Positions 16,141 to 24,988 of a DNA stretch of 33,812 bases are shown here, piece by piece. The notes under the pieces are model-generated. The model ran no database searches and was not told the DNA's origin. It saw nothing but the letters and a program-made list of their open reading frames with translations. The translations under genes were made by a program, and so were the position numbers. The DNA lies in contig CACJNO010000007.1 in NCBI GenBank assembly GCA_902594825.1, positions 1 through 33,812 on the forward strand, read 5' to 3'. Source of the stretch: an uncultured Pelagibacteraceae bacterium (GTDB taxonomy: Bacteria; Pseudomonadota; Alphaproteobacteria; Pelagibacterales; Pelagibacteraceae). Each line of letters begins with the position of its first letter. Positions within the stretch are counted from its first letter, which is position 1.

Positions 16141-16902
16141 ATGAATAAAAAAACTATTTGGATAACTGGTGGAAGCACAGGTATTGGTAAGGCTCTAGCA
16201 ATAAAATTTGCTTCTCAAGGATGGAATGTTGCTATTTCTGCAAGAAGAGAAAATCTTCTCAGGGAAATCTCAGACAATAATGAAAATATCCATGGATTTC
16301 CATTAGATGTGACTGATAAATCAAAATGTAAAGAGGTTTTTGAACAAATTAAGAATAAATTTCAAAGTGTTGATATATGTTTTTTTTCTACTGGAACATG
16401 GAATCCAAAAAAAGAAAAGGATATTGATGTTGAACAAATAGAAGATGTGTTCAAAGTAAATTTTTTTGGAACCTTAAACAGTATCAAGGCTGTAGAGGTA
16501 TATTTTAAAAGTAAGAAAGAGGGTATTATCGCTATAGTTTCATCTATAGCTGGATATAGAGGGCTGCCAAATTCAACTGGTTATGGACCATCTAAATCAG
16601 CATTAAATAACTTAGCTGAGAGTTTATATTTTGATTTTAAAAGATTTAATGTACGTGTTTGTTTGGTGTCGCCAGGATTTATTAAGACTCCAATGACTGA
16701 TAAGAATGACTTTAAAATGCCTTTTTTAAAAACGACAGAATATGCAGCTGAAAAAATTTATAACGGTTTAATAAATAAAAATATTTTTGAGATACATTTT
16801 CCAAAATCTTTAACTATCATACTAAAAATACTTAGTTTTTTACCAAGTAAAATTTATTTTTCTTTGGTAGGTAAAATGACCAAATATCAAAAGAAAGATT
16901 AA
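16141..16902 (+). CDS. Short-chain dehydrogenase/reductase (SDR)
   Basis: A 253-aa classical SDR: N-terminal TGGSTGIGKALA (residues 10-21, NAD(P)-binding glycine motif), SARRENL after the second strand (Arg pair suggesting NADP preference), FSTGTW in place of NNAG, catalytic Ser in VSSIAGYRGLP, and YGPSK with Tyr and Lys of the active site. A hydrophobic C-terminal stretch (SLTIILKILSFLPSKIYFSLVG) suggests membrane association. Gene sets of this kind in other proteobacteria pair such an SDR with the CFA-type methyltransferase, DUF1365, FAD and DUF3833 genes lying just beyond it. Its TAA overlaps the TAA of the convergent DUF3833 gene in a shared TTAA at 16899-16902. The substrate is unknown. 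Confidence 0.88.
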   Translation: MNKKTIWITGGSTGIGKALAIKFASQGWNVAISARRENLLREISDNNENIHGFPLDVTDKSKCKEVFEQIKNKFQSVDICFFSTGTWNPKKEKDIDVEQIEDVFKVNFFGTLNSIKAVEVYFKSKKEGIIAIVSSIAGYRGLPNSTGYGPSKSALNNLAESLYFDFKRFNVRVCLVSPGFIKTPMTDKNDFKMPFLKTTEYAAEKIYNGLINKNIFEIHFPKSLTIILKILSFLPSKIYFSLVGKMTKYQKKD

Positions 16903-17447
16903 TCTTTCACAAATACAACAGTTAATTCTGCAACTTTAAAACCAAATTTAGTCATTGTTGCTTTATTAATAGCAACACGATCATCTTGCTTGAATATCCA
17001 ATCATCAAAAGTAATTTTCATTTCTTTTCCTTTAACTGGAACTAAAAGAACATATTCAAACTTAAATGCTGGTCCATAAGAATAACCTTTAGCTTTGCCA
17101 ACAACATCCCCTGCTGTACCTTCATAATTATTTTCATCAATTTTAATAATTTGCCACTGCCTGGTTTGAATTTCACCATCGTCCCAATTAAATTTTTCAT
17201 CAAGAATAAGTTGTTTGCCATCCCATTTTCCATCCAAATCTGCCGAAAATTGTCTTATAACTTTACCAGATCTATTTTGAAGCACCCCCCATGCCTTAAC
17301 ATTTCCTGATAAATATTCCTCAATAATTAATCTTGGTTCTTTATTTTTAAAATCTTCAGGTTTCATAGAACTATTTTTGGAACAACTTGTAATTAAGAAT
17401 AACGAAATTATCAATAAAATTGATTGAATAAATTTTATGTCGCGCAT
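16899..17447 (-). CDS. DUF3833 family lipoprotein
   Basis: A 182-aa predicted lipoprotein. The N-terminal hydrophobic signal IQSILLIISLFLITSCSKNSS ends in a lipobox (LITSC) with the modified Cys at residue 22. The mature part has the DUF3833 pattern: FKNKEPRLIIEEYLSGNVKAWGVLQNRSG, ADLDGKWDG, LDEKFNWDDGEIQTRQWQI and a final DDWIFKQDDRVAINKATMTKFGF. The mature domain is expected to be a beta-rich periplasmic protein. Function is not established, but the family is regularly found with CFA-type lipid methyltransferases, DUF1365 and FAD oxidoreductases. It begins 13 bases after the methyltransferase gene and is the last gene of that operon. Confidence 0.85.
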   Translation of the reverse strand: MRDIKFIQSILLIISLFLITSCSKNSSMKPEDFKNKEPRLIIEEYLSGNVKAWGVLQNRSGKVIRQFSADLDGKWDGKQLILDEKFNWDDGEIQTRQWQIIKIDENNYEGTAGDVVGKAKGYSYGPAFKFEYVLLVPVKGKEMKITFDDWIFKQDDRVAINKATMTKFGFKVAELTVVFVKD

Positions 17448-17460
17448 TAATTTCCTTTAG

Positions 17461-18639
17461 TTATTTATTTTGAATTGAAAATTGTATTAAGTCAATATTT
17501 TTGGATCTGAAGCCAGCTTCACAGTAGCACAAATAAAATTCCCACATTCTTTTGAAAGTTAAATCAAAACCCTGATTTTTAATTTTATCCCATTTCTTAT
17601 TAAATTCATTTCTCCATAAAGTTAATGTATTAGAATAATGATCAGCGTAAGAATCATATGATTTTATACTTAAATCATTATCAGATACGTATTTATTAAT
17701 ACTATTTTTACTTGGAAGGAATCCTCCTGGAAAAATATATTTTTGAATAAAATCTTGTTTGTTTTTATATCTGTCAAACAAACTATCATCTATTGTAATA
17801 GCTTGAATTGCAGCAATGCCAGTATTAGCCAAGTTTTCTTTTATAGTTTTAAAATAATTTTGTAGATAATTTTTTCCTACTGCTTCAATCATTTCTATTG
17901 AAGCAATTGAATTATACTTATCGTTTAGATCTCTGTAATCTTTTATCTGAATATTAACTTTTTCGTTTAAACCACATTTATAAATTCTTTCTTTTGCGTA
18001 CTCGTATTGTTTTTTTGAAATGGTAATACAATCAAGTTTTACATCATATTTTTTTCCTAAATATTCAGCAAACCCTCCCCAACCACATCCTATTTCTAAA
18101 ACTTTATCTCCATTTTTAGGTTTAATTAAATTAATCAATTTTTGATATTTATTATTTTGGGCATCAGATAAATTTTGACTCTTTTCCTCAAAAATTGCAC
18201 TTGAATATGTCAGTGTTTTATCGAGCCAAAGTGAAAAAAATTCATTTCCTAAATCATAGTGTTTTGCTATATTTTCTTTACTTCTTCTTTTCGTATTCTT
18301 TATTAAAGTATTCTTAAAAAAATTTATTATTGGCAAATCTAATAATCCTGAAAATTTATAAATTATCTTTATATTTCTGGCAGTGATTTCAATTAAATTT
18401 GATAAATTATTTGTTTCAAATTCATCTCTCATATATGACTCAGCAAAACCAATACTCCCCCCTCTAATTAAATTAAAGGTAAAGTTAGGTTTCTTTATTC
18501 TTATATAAGCTTTTAAAGAATGTTTTGGATTTCCAAATTTTATTAATTCACCATCAAATTTTTCTATTTCCAAATAACCATTATTAATGTCTTGTAAAAT
18601 CTTAAATACGATCTTGTCTGAAATGTTGTACAAGTTCAT
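17461..18639 (-). CDS. CFA-synthase family lipid methyltransferase
   Basis: A 392-aa SAM-dependent methyltransferase of the cyclopropane-fatty-acyl-phospholipid synthase family, acting on unsaturated acyl chains of membrane phospholipids. Motifs: IAKHYDLGNEFFSLWLDKTLTYSSAIF (about 124-150), the SAM-binding loop VLEIGCGWGGFAEYLG (180-195), SIEMIEAVG and YIFPGGFLPS. Cyclopropane synthases and the methylases that start furan or methyl-branched fatty acid synthesis share this fold, and sequence inspection cannot separate them. The linked DUF1365, FAD and DUF3833 genes favour the latter type (UfaM-like), but this is inference. Its ATG overlaps the DUF1365 stop by one base. Confidence 0.88.
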   Translation of the reverse strand: MNLYNISDKIVFKILQDINNGYLEIEKFDGELIKFGNPKHSLKAYIRIKKPNFTFNLIRGGSIGFAESYMRDEFETNNLSNLIEITARNIKIIYKFSGLLDLPIINFFKNTLIKNTKRRSKENIAKHYDLGNEFFSLWLDKTLTYSSAIFEEKSQNLSDAQNNKYQKLINLIKPKNGDKVLEIGCGWGGFAEYLGKKYDVKLDCITISKKQYEYAKERIYKCGLNEKVNIQIKDYRDLNDKYNSIASIEMIEAVGKNYLQNYFKTIKENLANTGIAAIQAITIDDSLFDRYKNKQDFIQKYIFPGGFLPSKNSINKYVSDNDLSIKSYDSYADHYSNTLTLWRNEFNKKWDKIKNQGFDLTFKRMWEFYLCYCEAGFRSKNIDLIQFSIQNK

Positions 18640-19397
18640 TAATTCTCAAAAGTAATATTATTTTTAATTTTTAATTTTTTTTTTATAAATTTTATTCCTT
18701 TAGCCCATAATTTAAACGCTTCAAAATGTATCGCTAAAATAATTTTAAAGGTCATTAATGGATGTTTTAAATACGATTTCATTAATTCTGAGCTTGTAAG
18801 TTCTGTTCTTATACCGTCTTGAGAGGCATATAATATTTTTTCGTTTGATTGATATTGATCAATTATCACTGATATTTTTTCTGAAGGTTTTAATATTTTG
18901 AAATAATAATCACAATTCATTTCAATAAATGGTGAAACATGAAATTTTTTTTCACAATTATGTTTTAAAAGATTATCATTTTCTATTTTAAAAATGTAAG
19001 TATGCTGTTCTCCAAACGTATTTTTAACTTCGTATAATATTGAAATTAATTTTTCATCCTTGTTATAAATATAAAAAATACTCAGCGGATTAAATACGTA
19101 GCCTAAAATTCTTGGATAGCATAAAAGTTTAATTTTAATATTTTTAGCATCTATTTTATTCTTTCTCAAAATTTTTTTTACCCACTCAATAAGAGATGAT
19201 CCATCTCTTTCACCATGATCTTTATCAAAAAAACTAATTAGATTAAATCTATTGTAAGAAAAAAAACTAATTTTTTTATTTAAAATATTTAATTCTGATA
19301 AATCAATTAAAAGAGAGAAAACTTTATATTTAAAAAAATGTATCTTTGGTTTAAACCTTTTATGAATTACTGTTCCATTATAAATTACACTAGTCAT
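18639..19397 (-). CDS. DUF1365 domain protein
   Basis: A 252-aa DUF1365 protein. Family features visible are YNGTVIHKRFKPKIHFFKYKVFSLLIDLSEL at the N-terminus, LLCYPRILGYVFNPLSIFYIYN in the middle, YEVKNTFGEQHTYIF and KKFHVSPFIEMNCDYYF. DUF1365 proteins have no settled biochemical role and occur next to FAD amine-oxidase-like proteins and CFA-type methyltransferases in lipid-modification clusters. The C-terminal part (MTFKIILAIHFEAFKLWAKGIKF) is amphipathic and may touch the membrane. The gene overlaps the FAD oxidoreductase by 8 bases and the methyltransferase by 1 base, so coupled translation is likely. Confidence 0.87.
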   Translation of the reverse strand: MTSVIYNGTVIHKRFKPKIHFFKYKVFSLLIDLSELNILNKKISFFSYNRFNLISFFDKDHGERDGSSLIEWVKKILRKNKIDAKNIKIKLLCYPRILGYVFNPLSIFYIYNKDEKLISILYEVKNTFGEQHTYIFKIENDNLLKHNCEKKFHVSPFIEMNCDYYFKILKPSEKISVIIDQYQSNEKILYASQDGIRTELTSSELMKSYLKHPLMTFKIILAIHFEAFKLWAKGIKFIKKKLKIKNNITFEN

Positions 19398-20628
19398 TAA
19401 GGTTTTTTAGCATTTCAATAGATGATTTTATTCCATCTTCATGAAAACCGTAACCAAAATAACTACCACAAAAAAGAATATTTCTTTTATTTTGTAAATT
19501 TTTCAGTTTACTCTGATGATCTAGCGCTGACTGATCAAAATATGGGTGAGTAAATCTTATTTTTTTTAGAATCTTAGATTGATTTATCTCAAAATACGGA
19601 TTTAATGTTAGAAAAATATTTTCTTCACATCTTAAATTTTGCAATAAATTTAACCAATATGTAATAGAATTTTTTTCAATCTCATCTTTTTTTATTGAAG
19701 AATTCCAGGAAGACCAGTTTTTTTTATTTTTTGGCATAATTGTTTCATCTGTGTGAATATACGCAATGTTTTCCTTATAACTAAAATTAGATAAAATTTT
19801 TTTTTCATCCTCTGAGGGATCTTCAATTATAGAAAGAGCTTCATCTGCATGAGTAGCCAAAACAACTTTATCATAATCAAAAAATTCACTTTCACCACCA
19901 TAATATAAATCAATTCCATTGCTTTTACGTTTAATTTTTTTAACTGAGTAATTTTTAAAATGCTCTCCACTTATTTTGGACAAAATATTTTCTACATAAG
20001 TTTTAGTCCGATTTGTAACTGTGTACCATTGAGGTCTGTTTTTTAATTTAAATAAGCCATGGTTTTGAAAAAATTTTAAAAAAAATTTTAATGGCATTTG
20101 ATTTGCCTCATAAGGTGGCATAGACCAAATAGCAGAAACCATTGGTATTAAATGATAATCTATAAATTCTCTTGAGTGATTGCCTTTTTTTAAATAATCA
20201 CCAAGTGTTATTTCCTGATTAAATTCCTTAAGATTGTCACATTTTTTATAAAATTTAATAATATCAAAAAACATTTTCAAGAACTTAAAGTTTAAAAGAT
20301 TAGATCTATTAGAGAAAATTCCATTTAAACCTCTACCGCAATATTCATAAGATGTATCCTTTACTGAAACTGAAAAAGACATATCACTTTTTTCTATCTC
20401 AATTTTATTTTCTTTAAAGAATTTAACTAAATTAGGATATGTTTTGAAATTAAAAACAATAAAACCGACATCTACTGCAATTTTTTTTGCTTCTAGATTT
20501 AAATCTATAGTATGTGAATGACCTCCAAAATGATCTTCTTTTTCAAACAGGTCTACATGATGTTTTTTAGATAAGTAGTAAGCGGCACTTAAACCTGAAA
20601 TTCCTGACCCAACTACAGCAATTTTCAT
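19390..20628 (-). CDS. FAD-dependent amine-oxidase-like protein (lipid desaturase candidate)
   Basis: A 412-aa flavoprotein: dinucleotide-binding motif VVGSGISGLSAAYYL (residues 5-19), FEKEDHFGGHSHTID with the ribose-binding Glu, and a C-terminal FCGSYFGYGFHEDGIKSS typical of the flavin amine oxidase/desaturase superfamily. It belongs to the group encoded beside DUF1365 and CFA-type genes. A Rhodobacter relative in such a set was, as I recall, linked to desaturating methylated acyl chains (UfaD) on the way to furan fatty acids. It starts 6 bases after gcvP on the same strand, so read-through from the glycine-cleavage transcript is possible. It overlaps DUF1365 by 8 bases. Confidence 0.85.
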   Translation of the reverse strand: MKIAVVGSGISGLSAAYYLSKKHHVDLFEKEDHFGGHSHTIDLNLEAKKIAVDVGFIVFNFKTYPNLVKFFKENKIEIEKSDMSFSVSVKDTSYEYCGRGLNGIFSNRSNLLNFKFLKMFFDIIKFYKKCDNLKEFNQEITLGDYLKKGNHSREFIDYHLIPMVSAIWSMPPYEANQMPLKFFLKFFQNHGLFKLKNRPQWYTVTNRTKTYVENILSKISGEHFKNYSVKKIKRKSNGIDLYYGGESEFFDYDKVVLATHADEALSIIEDPSEDEKKILSNFSYKENIAYIHTDETIMPKNKKNWSSWNSSIKKDEIEKNSITYWLNLLQNLRCEENIFLTLNPYFEINQSKILKKIRFTHPYFDQSALDHQSKLKNLQNKRNILFCGSYFGYGFHEDGIKSSIEMLKNLND

Positions 20629-20634
20629 TTATTT

Positions 20635-23505
20635 TTATGCTGCATCCTCTTTGAATTCATCCATGCTAGGACACGTGCAAAAAATATTCTTATCACCATA
20701 TACATTATCTACTCTAGCAACAGGAGGCCAGAATTTATTGGTTCTTAAAAATTTAGCTGGATAAGCTGCCTCTTCTCGAGAGTATTTATGTGTCCAATCA
20801 TCAGATGCTAACTCAGCGTCTGTGTGTGGAGCATTCTTAATTGGATTATCAATTTTATCAAACTTCCCAGATTTTATTTGATCTATTTCTTTTTTTATTT
20901 TTATTAAAGTGTCACAAAATCTATCAAGTTCGGGTAAACTCTCACTTTCTGTAGGTTCTATCATCATAGTTCCAGCGACAGGCCATGACATTGTTGGTGC
21001 ATGAAAACCAAAATCAATTAACCTTTTTGCAATATCTTCCTCTGTAATTCCAGTTTCTGATTTAATTGTTCTAATATCAATAATGCACTCGTGGGCAACA
21101 TTACCTTTAGAACCTTTATATAAAATAGGAAAATGATCTTTTAGTCTATTAGCGATATAATTTGCATTTAGAATGGCTACTTGAGTAGCAAGTTTTAATC
21201 CCTCAGACCCCATCATTTTAATATACATCCAAGAGATCGATAAAATACTAGAACTACCCCATGGAGCTGCTGAAACAGCACCTATTCCGGTCGCAGGTCC
21301 ACAATCTTTAACAACAGGATGGTTAGGCAGATAAACTTGTAAATGTCTTTTACAGGCAATAGGTCCCATTCCAGGTCCTCCTCCACCATGTGGAATACAG
21401 AATGTTTTGTGTAAGTTTATATGACAAACGTCTGGACCAAAATTTCCAGGTTTTGCTATACCAACAAGTGCATTTAAGTTTGCTCCATCCATGTAAACTT
21501 GACCTCCATGTTTGTGAATTAAGTCACAGATATCTGAAATTTTTTCCTCAAATACCCCATGTGTAGATGGATATGTAACCATTAGAGCTCCAAGATTTTC
21601 AGAGTGAATTTCTACTTTTTTCTTTAAGTCCTCGAAATCAACATTTCCCTCTTTATCACAATTCACAACCACAACTTTCATTCCAACCATCTGAGCACTT
21701 GCTGGATTAGTTCCATGGGCTGAGCTTGGTATCAAACATATATTTCTATTCTTATCTCCTCTATCTAAATGATATTTTCTAATAACCATTAGTCCTGCGT
21801 ATTCACCTTGAGCGCCTGCATTTGGCTGAAGTGAAACTCCTGAAAAACCAGTAATTGATCTCAGCCAGTTTTTAAGATCTGTGAACAATGTTCTATATCC
21901 TTCCATCTGCTCAATAGGCACAAATGGATGGGGCTCAGCTAATTCTCTCCATGAAATAGGTATCATTTCTGCAGTAGCATTTAATTTCATAGTACATGAA
22001 CCTAGTGCAATCATAGTTCTATTAAGAGCTATATCCTTATCCTCTAGCTTTTTCAGGTACCTGAGCATTTCTGTCTCTGAATGATATGAATTAAAAACAG
22101 GGTGTTCTAAATATTTTGAAGTTCTTAATAAATTTTTAGGTAGATTAGGTAAACTTACTGTAGGATCTTCTTTTTTAATCGACTCGGCTGCATTAAAAAT
22201 TTTTAGTAGTTGATTTACTCTATAAACATTTTTTTTTTCATCAAAAGATACAGCAAGCATTTCTGAATTTACTTTTCTAATGTTAACTTTTTGGGTCAAG
22301 GCATTTTTATAGATTTGATCAGTCTTTTCTTTAGTAACTATAGTTACAGTATCGAAAAAATAATCTGAGTATAGTTCATATCCAGATTGTTTTATTTTAT
22401 CAGCGAAATTTTTTGCTAATTGAGATACTCTTTCAGAAATATTTTTAATTCCATCTGGACCGTGGTAAATAGCATATGCCGCTGAAACAATTGCTAATAA
22501 AGCTTGGGCAGTACAAATATTACTTGTAGCTTTGTCTCTTCTGATATGCTGCTCTCTGGTTTGTAAAGATAATCTATAAGCCTTGTTTCCATGTCTATCT
22601 ACTGAAACACCAACTATTCTACCTGGCATAGATCTCTTATATTCATCTTTTGTTGCAAAAAACGCTGCATGAGGCCCCCCATAACCCATTGGAATACCAA
22701 ACCTTTGAGAACTACCAACCGCAATATCTGCTCCCAACTCTCTTGGTGTTTTTAGCTTAGCGAGTGCAAGAAGATCACATGCTAGAATTGCTTTACCATT
22801 TTTTTTATGAATTTTACTTATTGCTTCACTAGGATCTTTAATGTCACCTAAAGTTCCAGGATACTGTAAAATTCCACAAACTATATCTTCTTTTAACTGC
22901 TCTAAAACTTTGTCCTCATTTCCAACAAGAACTTTTAGACCCATAGGCTCTGCTCTGGTTTGTATAACTTCGATTGTTTGTGGATGACAATTTTCTGAGA
23001 CAAAAACTAAATTACTATCACTTTTATTGAGTCTGTGACTTAAACCCATTGCCTCTGCTGCTGCTGTACCCTCGTCTAATAAAGATGCATTTGCAATATC
23101 CATTCCTGTAAAGTCTACAATCATTTGTTGAAAGTTTAATAACATTTCCAATCTTCCTTGTGCTACTTCTGGCTGATAAGGCGTGTAGGAAGTATACCAA
23201 CCTGGATTTTCTAATATATTTCTTAAAATTACATATGGTGTATAAGTTCCATAATAACCCATGCCAATAAAATTTGAGTAGATTTGATTTTTTTTGGAGA
23301 TTGCTTTTAGTTTTCTCAACGCTTCATATTCTGAATTCGACTCACCAATATTTAGTTCACCTTTAAACTGTATTTTTTCTGGGACGGTATTGTTAATTAA
23401 ATCATCCAACGATTTATAATTTAATTTTTTTAACATCTTTGATTGATCCTTTTCAGATGGACCAATGTGTCTTTTTAAAAAATCTTTTTGTGAATTATGC
23501 AACAT
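20635..23505 (-). CDS. gcvP: Glycine dehydrogenase (decarboxylating), P protein
   Basis: A 956-aa full-length, unsplit P protein of the glycine cleavage system, a PLP enzyme that decarboxylates glycine and passes the aminomethyl group to lipoyl-GcvH. The N-terminal half has FLKRHIGPSEKDQSKML, SLLDEGTAAAEAM and GPHAAFFAT. The C-terminal half has AQGEYAGLMVIR, PSSAHGTNPASA, MDGANLNALVG and HINLHKTFCIPHGGGGPGMGP, with the PLP lysine at about residue 698. The ATG overlaps the gcvH stop by one base. It is the third gene of the gcvTHP operon under the glycine riboswitch. Length and motifs are normal. Confidence 0.97.
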   Translation of the reverse strand: MLHNSQKDFLKRHIGPSEKDQSKMLKKLNYKSLDDLINNTVPEKIQFKGELNIGESNSEYEALRKLKAISKKNQIYSNFIGMGYYGTYTPYVILRNILENPGWYTSYTPYQPEVAQGRLEMLLNFQQMIVDFTGMDIANASLLDEGTAAAEAMGLSHRLNKSDSNLVFVSENCHPQTIEVIQTRAEPMGLKVLVGNEDKVLEQLKEDIVCGILQYPGTLGDIKDPSEAISKIHKKNGKAILACDLLALAKLKTPRELGADIAVGSSQRFGIPMGYGGPHAAFFATKDEYKRSMPGRIVGVSVDRHGNKAYRLSLQTREQHIRRDKATSNICTAQALLAIVSAAYAIYHGPDGIKNISERVSQLAKNFADKIKQSGYELYSDYFFDTVTIVTKEKTDQIYKNALTQKVNIRKVNSEMLAVSFDEKKNVYRVNQLLKIFNAAESIKKEDPTVSLPNLPKNLLRTSKYLEHPVFNSYHSETEMLRYLKKLEDKDIALNRTMIALGSCTMKLNATAEMIPISWRELAEPHPFVPIEQMEGYRTLFTDLKNWLRSITGFSGVSLQPNAGAQGEYAGLMVIRKYHLDRGDKNRNICLIPSSAHGTNPASAQMVGMKVVVVNCDKEGNVDFEDLKKKVEIHSENLGALMVTYPSTHGVFEEKISDICDLIHKHGGQVYMDGANLNALVGIAKPGNFGPDVCHINLHKTFCIPHGGGGPGMGPIACKRHLQVYLPNHPVVKDCGPATGIGAVSAAPWGSSSILSISWMYIKMMGSEGLKLATQVAILNANYIANRLKDHFPILYKGSKGNVAHECIIDIRTIKSETGITEEDIAKRLIDFGFHAPTMSWPVAGTMMIEPTESESLPELDRFCDTLIKIKKEIDQIKSGKFDKIDNPIKNAPHTDAELASDDWTHKYSREEAAYPAKFLRTNKFWPPVARVDNVYGDKNIFCTCPSMDEFKEDAA

Positions 23506-23885
23506 TATGAAGAGCTCTCCTTTGCAAATTTATCATAATCTTCTTTATTCATTAAAGAGTCCATTTCAGACTTATCCTTAATTTTTAACTTAAAAAACCA
23601 AGCAGAATTTTCAGGATCTTGGTTTATCTTTGACGGATCATCTACAATTGACTGATTAATATCAACTACTTCCCCACTGACTGGTGTATACACATCGCTA
23701 GCAGCTTTTGTTGATTCTACAACTCCTGCTGTACCATCTTTTTCGACATTAGCACCTTTTTCAGGAAGTTCAGTAAATACTATATCACCCAACATTTCAG
23801 TTGCATGTTTTGTAATACCAATAGTAGCTACTTCACCCTCTAATTTTATCCATTCGTGTTCTTTAGAGTATTTTACCTCACTCAT
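23505..23885 (-). CDS. gcvH: Glycine cleavage system H protein
   Basis: A 126-aa lipoyl carrier protein that shuttles the aminomethyl intermediate between GcvP, GcvT and dihydrolipoyl dehydrogenase. It has [12 protein letters not shown] at the start, [12 protein letters not shown] and the lipoylation motif [17 protein letters not shown], with the modified lysine at residue 60. The start is set by an AGGAG Shine-Dalgarno inside the end of gcvT. The two genes overlap by four bases (ATGA type). The lipoyl-attachment domain is complete and no unusual insertion is seen. Confidence 0.97.
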   Translation of the reverse strand: MSEVKYSKEHEWIKLEGEVATIGITKHATEMLGDIVFTELPEKGANVEKDGTAGVVESTKAASDVYTPVSGEVVDINQSIVDDPSKINQDPENSAWFFKLKIKDKSEMDSLMNKEDYDKFAKESSS

Positions 23886-24988
23886 TTATTCACTCCTTTC
23901 ACATAGCTTTTTTTATAAAATGGTAGTCCGCAAATACTTGCCGGGTATTTTTTTCCCCTTACTTCTAAGAAAATTTTTGTATCTTTTTTTGAAAATTCAT
24001 TTTCTACATAACCCATAGCAACTGGGCCATTAACACTTGGACCAAATGTTCCACTGGTAATTTCACCAATATGAAGATCTGATTGATTAAATATTTTTGT
24101 TTTTTCTCTTGCTATTATTCTTCCTTCTGGTTTTATGCCCACTCTAATTTTACTCACGCCATCATTTAATTGCTTTGTAATTATATCCGACCCAATAAAA
24201 TTACCCTTTGAAACTCTATCTTTAGAAATAGCCCATTTCAAATTTGCTTCAACTGGTGTTTTGTTTTTGTCTAGCTCATGACCATATAAACATAAACCTG
24301 CTTCCAATCTTAAAGTATCTCTAGCTCCTAAACCAATTAACTTTGCGCCTTTATCAATTAATTGTTTTGTAAGTTTTTCAGACAATTCATTGGTTATTGA
24401 CACCTCAAACCCATCCTCTCCTGTGTATCCAGAGCGAGTAATGTAAACTTTTTGATCCTGAAACATAAACCAGTTTCCAGACATAAAGTTTAGATCTTCA
24501 ACACCTTGAATTATATCATTTAGAATATTTACTGATTTTGGTCCTTGAATGGCAATTAAAGATCTTTTTTCATCTAATCTCATCTCAAATTTACCGTTTA
24601 ATAATTTTTTTAAAATTTTAAAATCATTCTCTTTACATGCTGCATTCAAAATTATTAAATAACCTTTATCTAATTTGGTAACAATTAAATCATCATAAAT
24701 TCCTGCTTCATCATTCATTAAAAAGCTATACTTAGAATGGTTAATTTTTAAATTCTTTAAATCTAATGGAAAAATTTTCTCTAAATCTTCTGTTAAGTCA
24801 TTGCCTCCGTCTATAAATAATTGGCCCATATGCGAAACATCGAAAATACCAGAATGCATTCTTGTAAATTTATGCTCTTCAACAATACCATCTGTGTACT
24901 GAATTGGCATTTGATAGCCAGCAAATTCAACAAACTTTGCATTGCAATCTTGATGTAATTTGTACAGCGATGTTTTTTTTGTTTCCAT
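23882..24988 (-). CDS. gcvT: Glycine cleavage system T protein (aminomethyltransferase)
   Basis: A 368-aa tetrahydrofolate-dependent aminomethyltransferase releasing ammonia and giving 5,10-methylene-THF. Family features: [10 protein letters not shown] and [12 protein letters not shown] at the N-terminus, SRSG-type [12 protein letters not shown] in the middle, [21 protein letters not shown] and GNFIG. The ATG at 24988 lies at the end of a perfect 12-bp helix formed with the leader (see the riboswitch entry). The Shine-Dalgarno candidate AGAG is inside the same helix. It is the first gene of gcvTHP, with the promoter only about 165 bases upstream. Sarcosine or dimethylglycine dehydrogenase C-terminal domains share this fold, but the length and context identify GcvT. 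Confidence 0.97.
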   Translation of the reverse strand: METKKTSLYKLHQDCNAKFVEFAGYQMPIQYTDGIVEEHKFTRMHSGIFDVSHMGQLFIDGGNDLTEDLEKIFPLDLKNLKINHSKYSFLMNDEAGIYDDLIVTKLDKGYLIILNAACKENDFKILKKLLNGKFEMRLDEKRSLIAIQGPKSVNILNDIIQGVEDLNFMSGNWFMFQDQKVYITRSGYTGEDGFEVSITNELSEKLTKQLIDKGAKLIGLGARDTLRLEAGLCLYGHELDKNKTPVEANLKWAISKDRVSKGNFIGSDIITKQLNDGVSKIRVGIKPEGRIIAREKTKIFNQSDLHIGEITSGTFGPSVNGPVAMGYVENEFSKKDTKIFLEVRGKKYPASICGLPFYKKSYVKGVNK

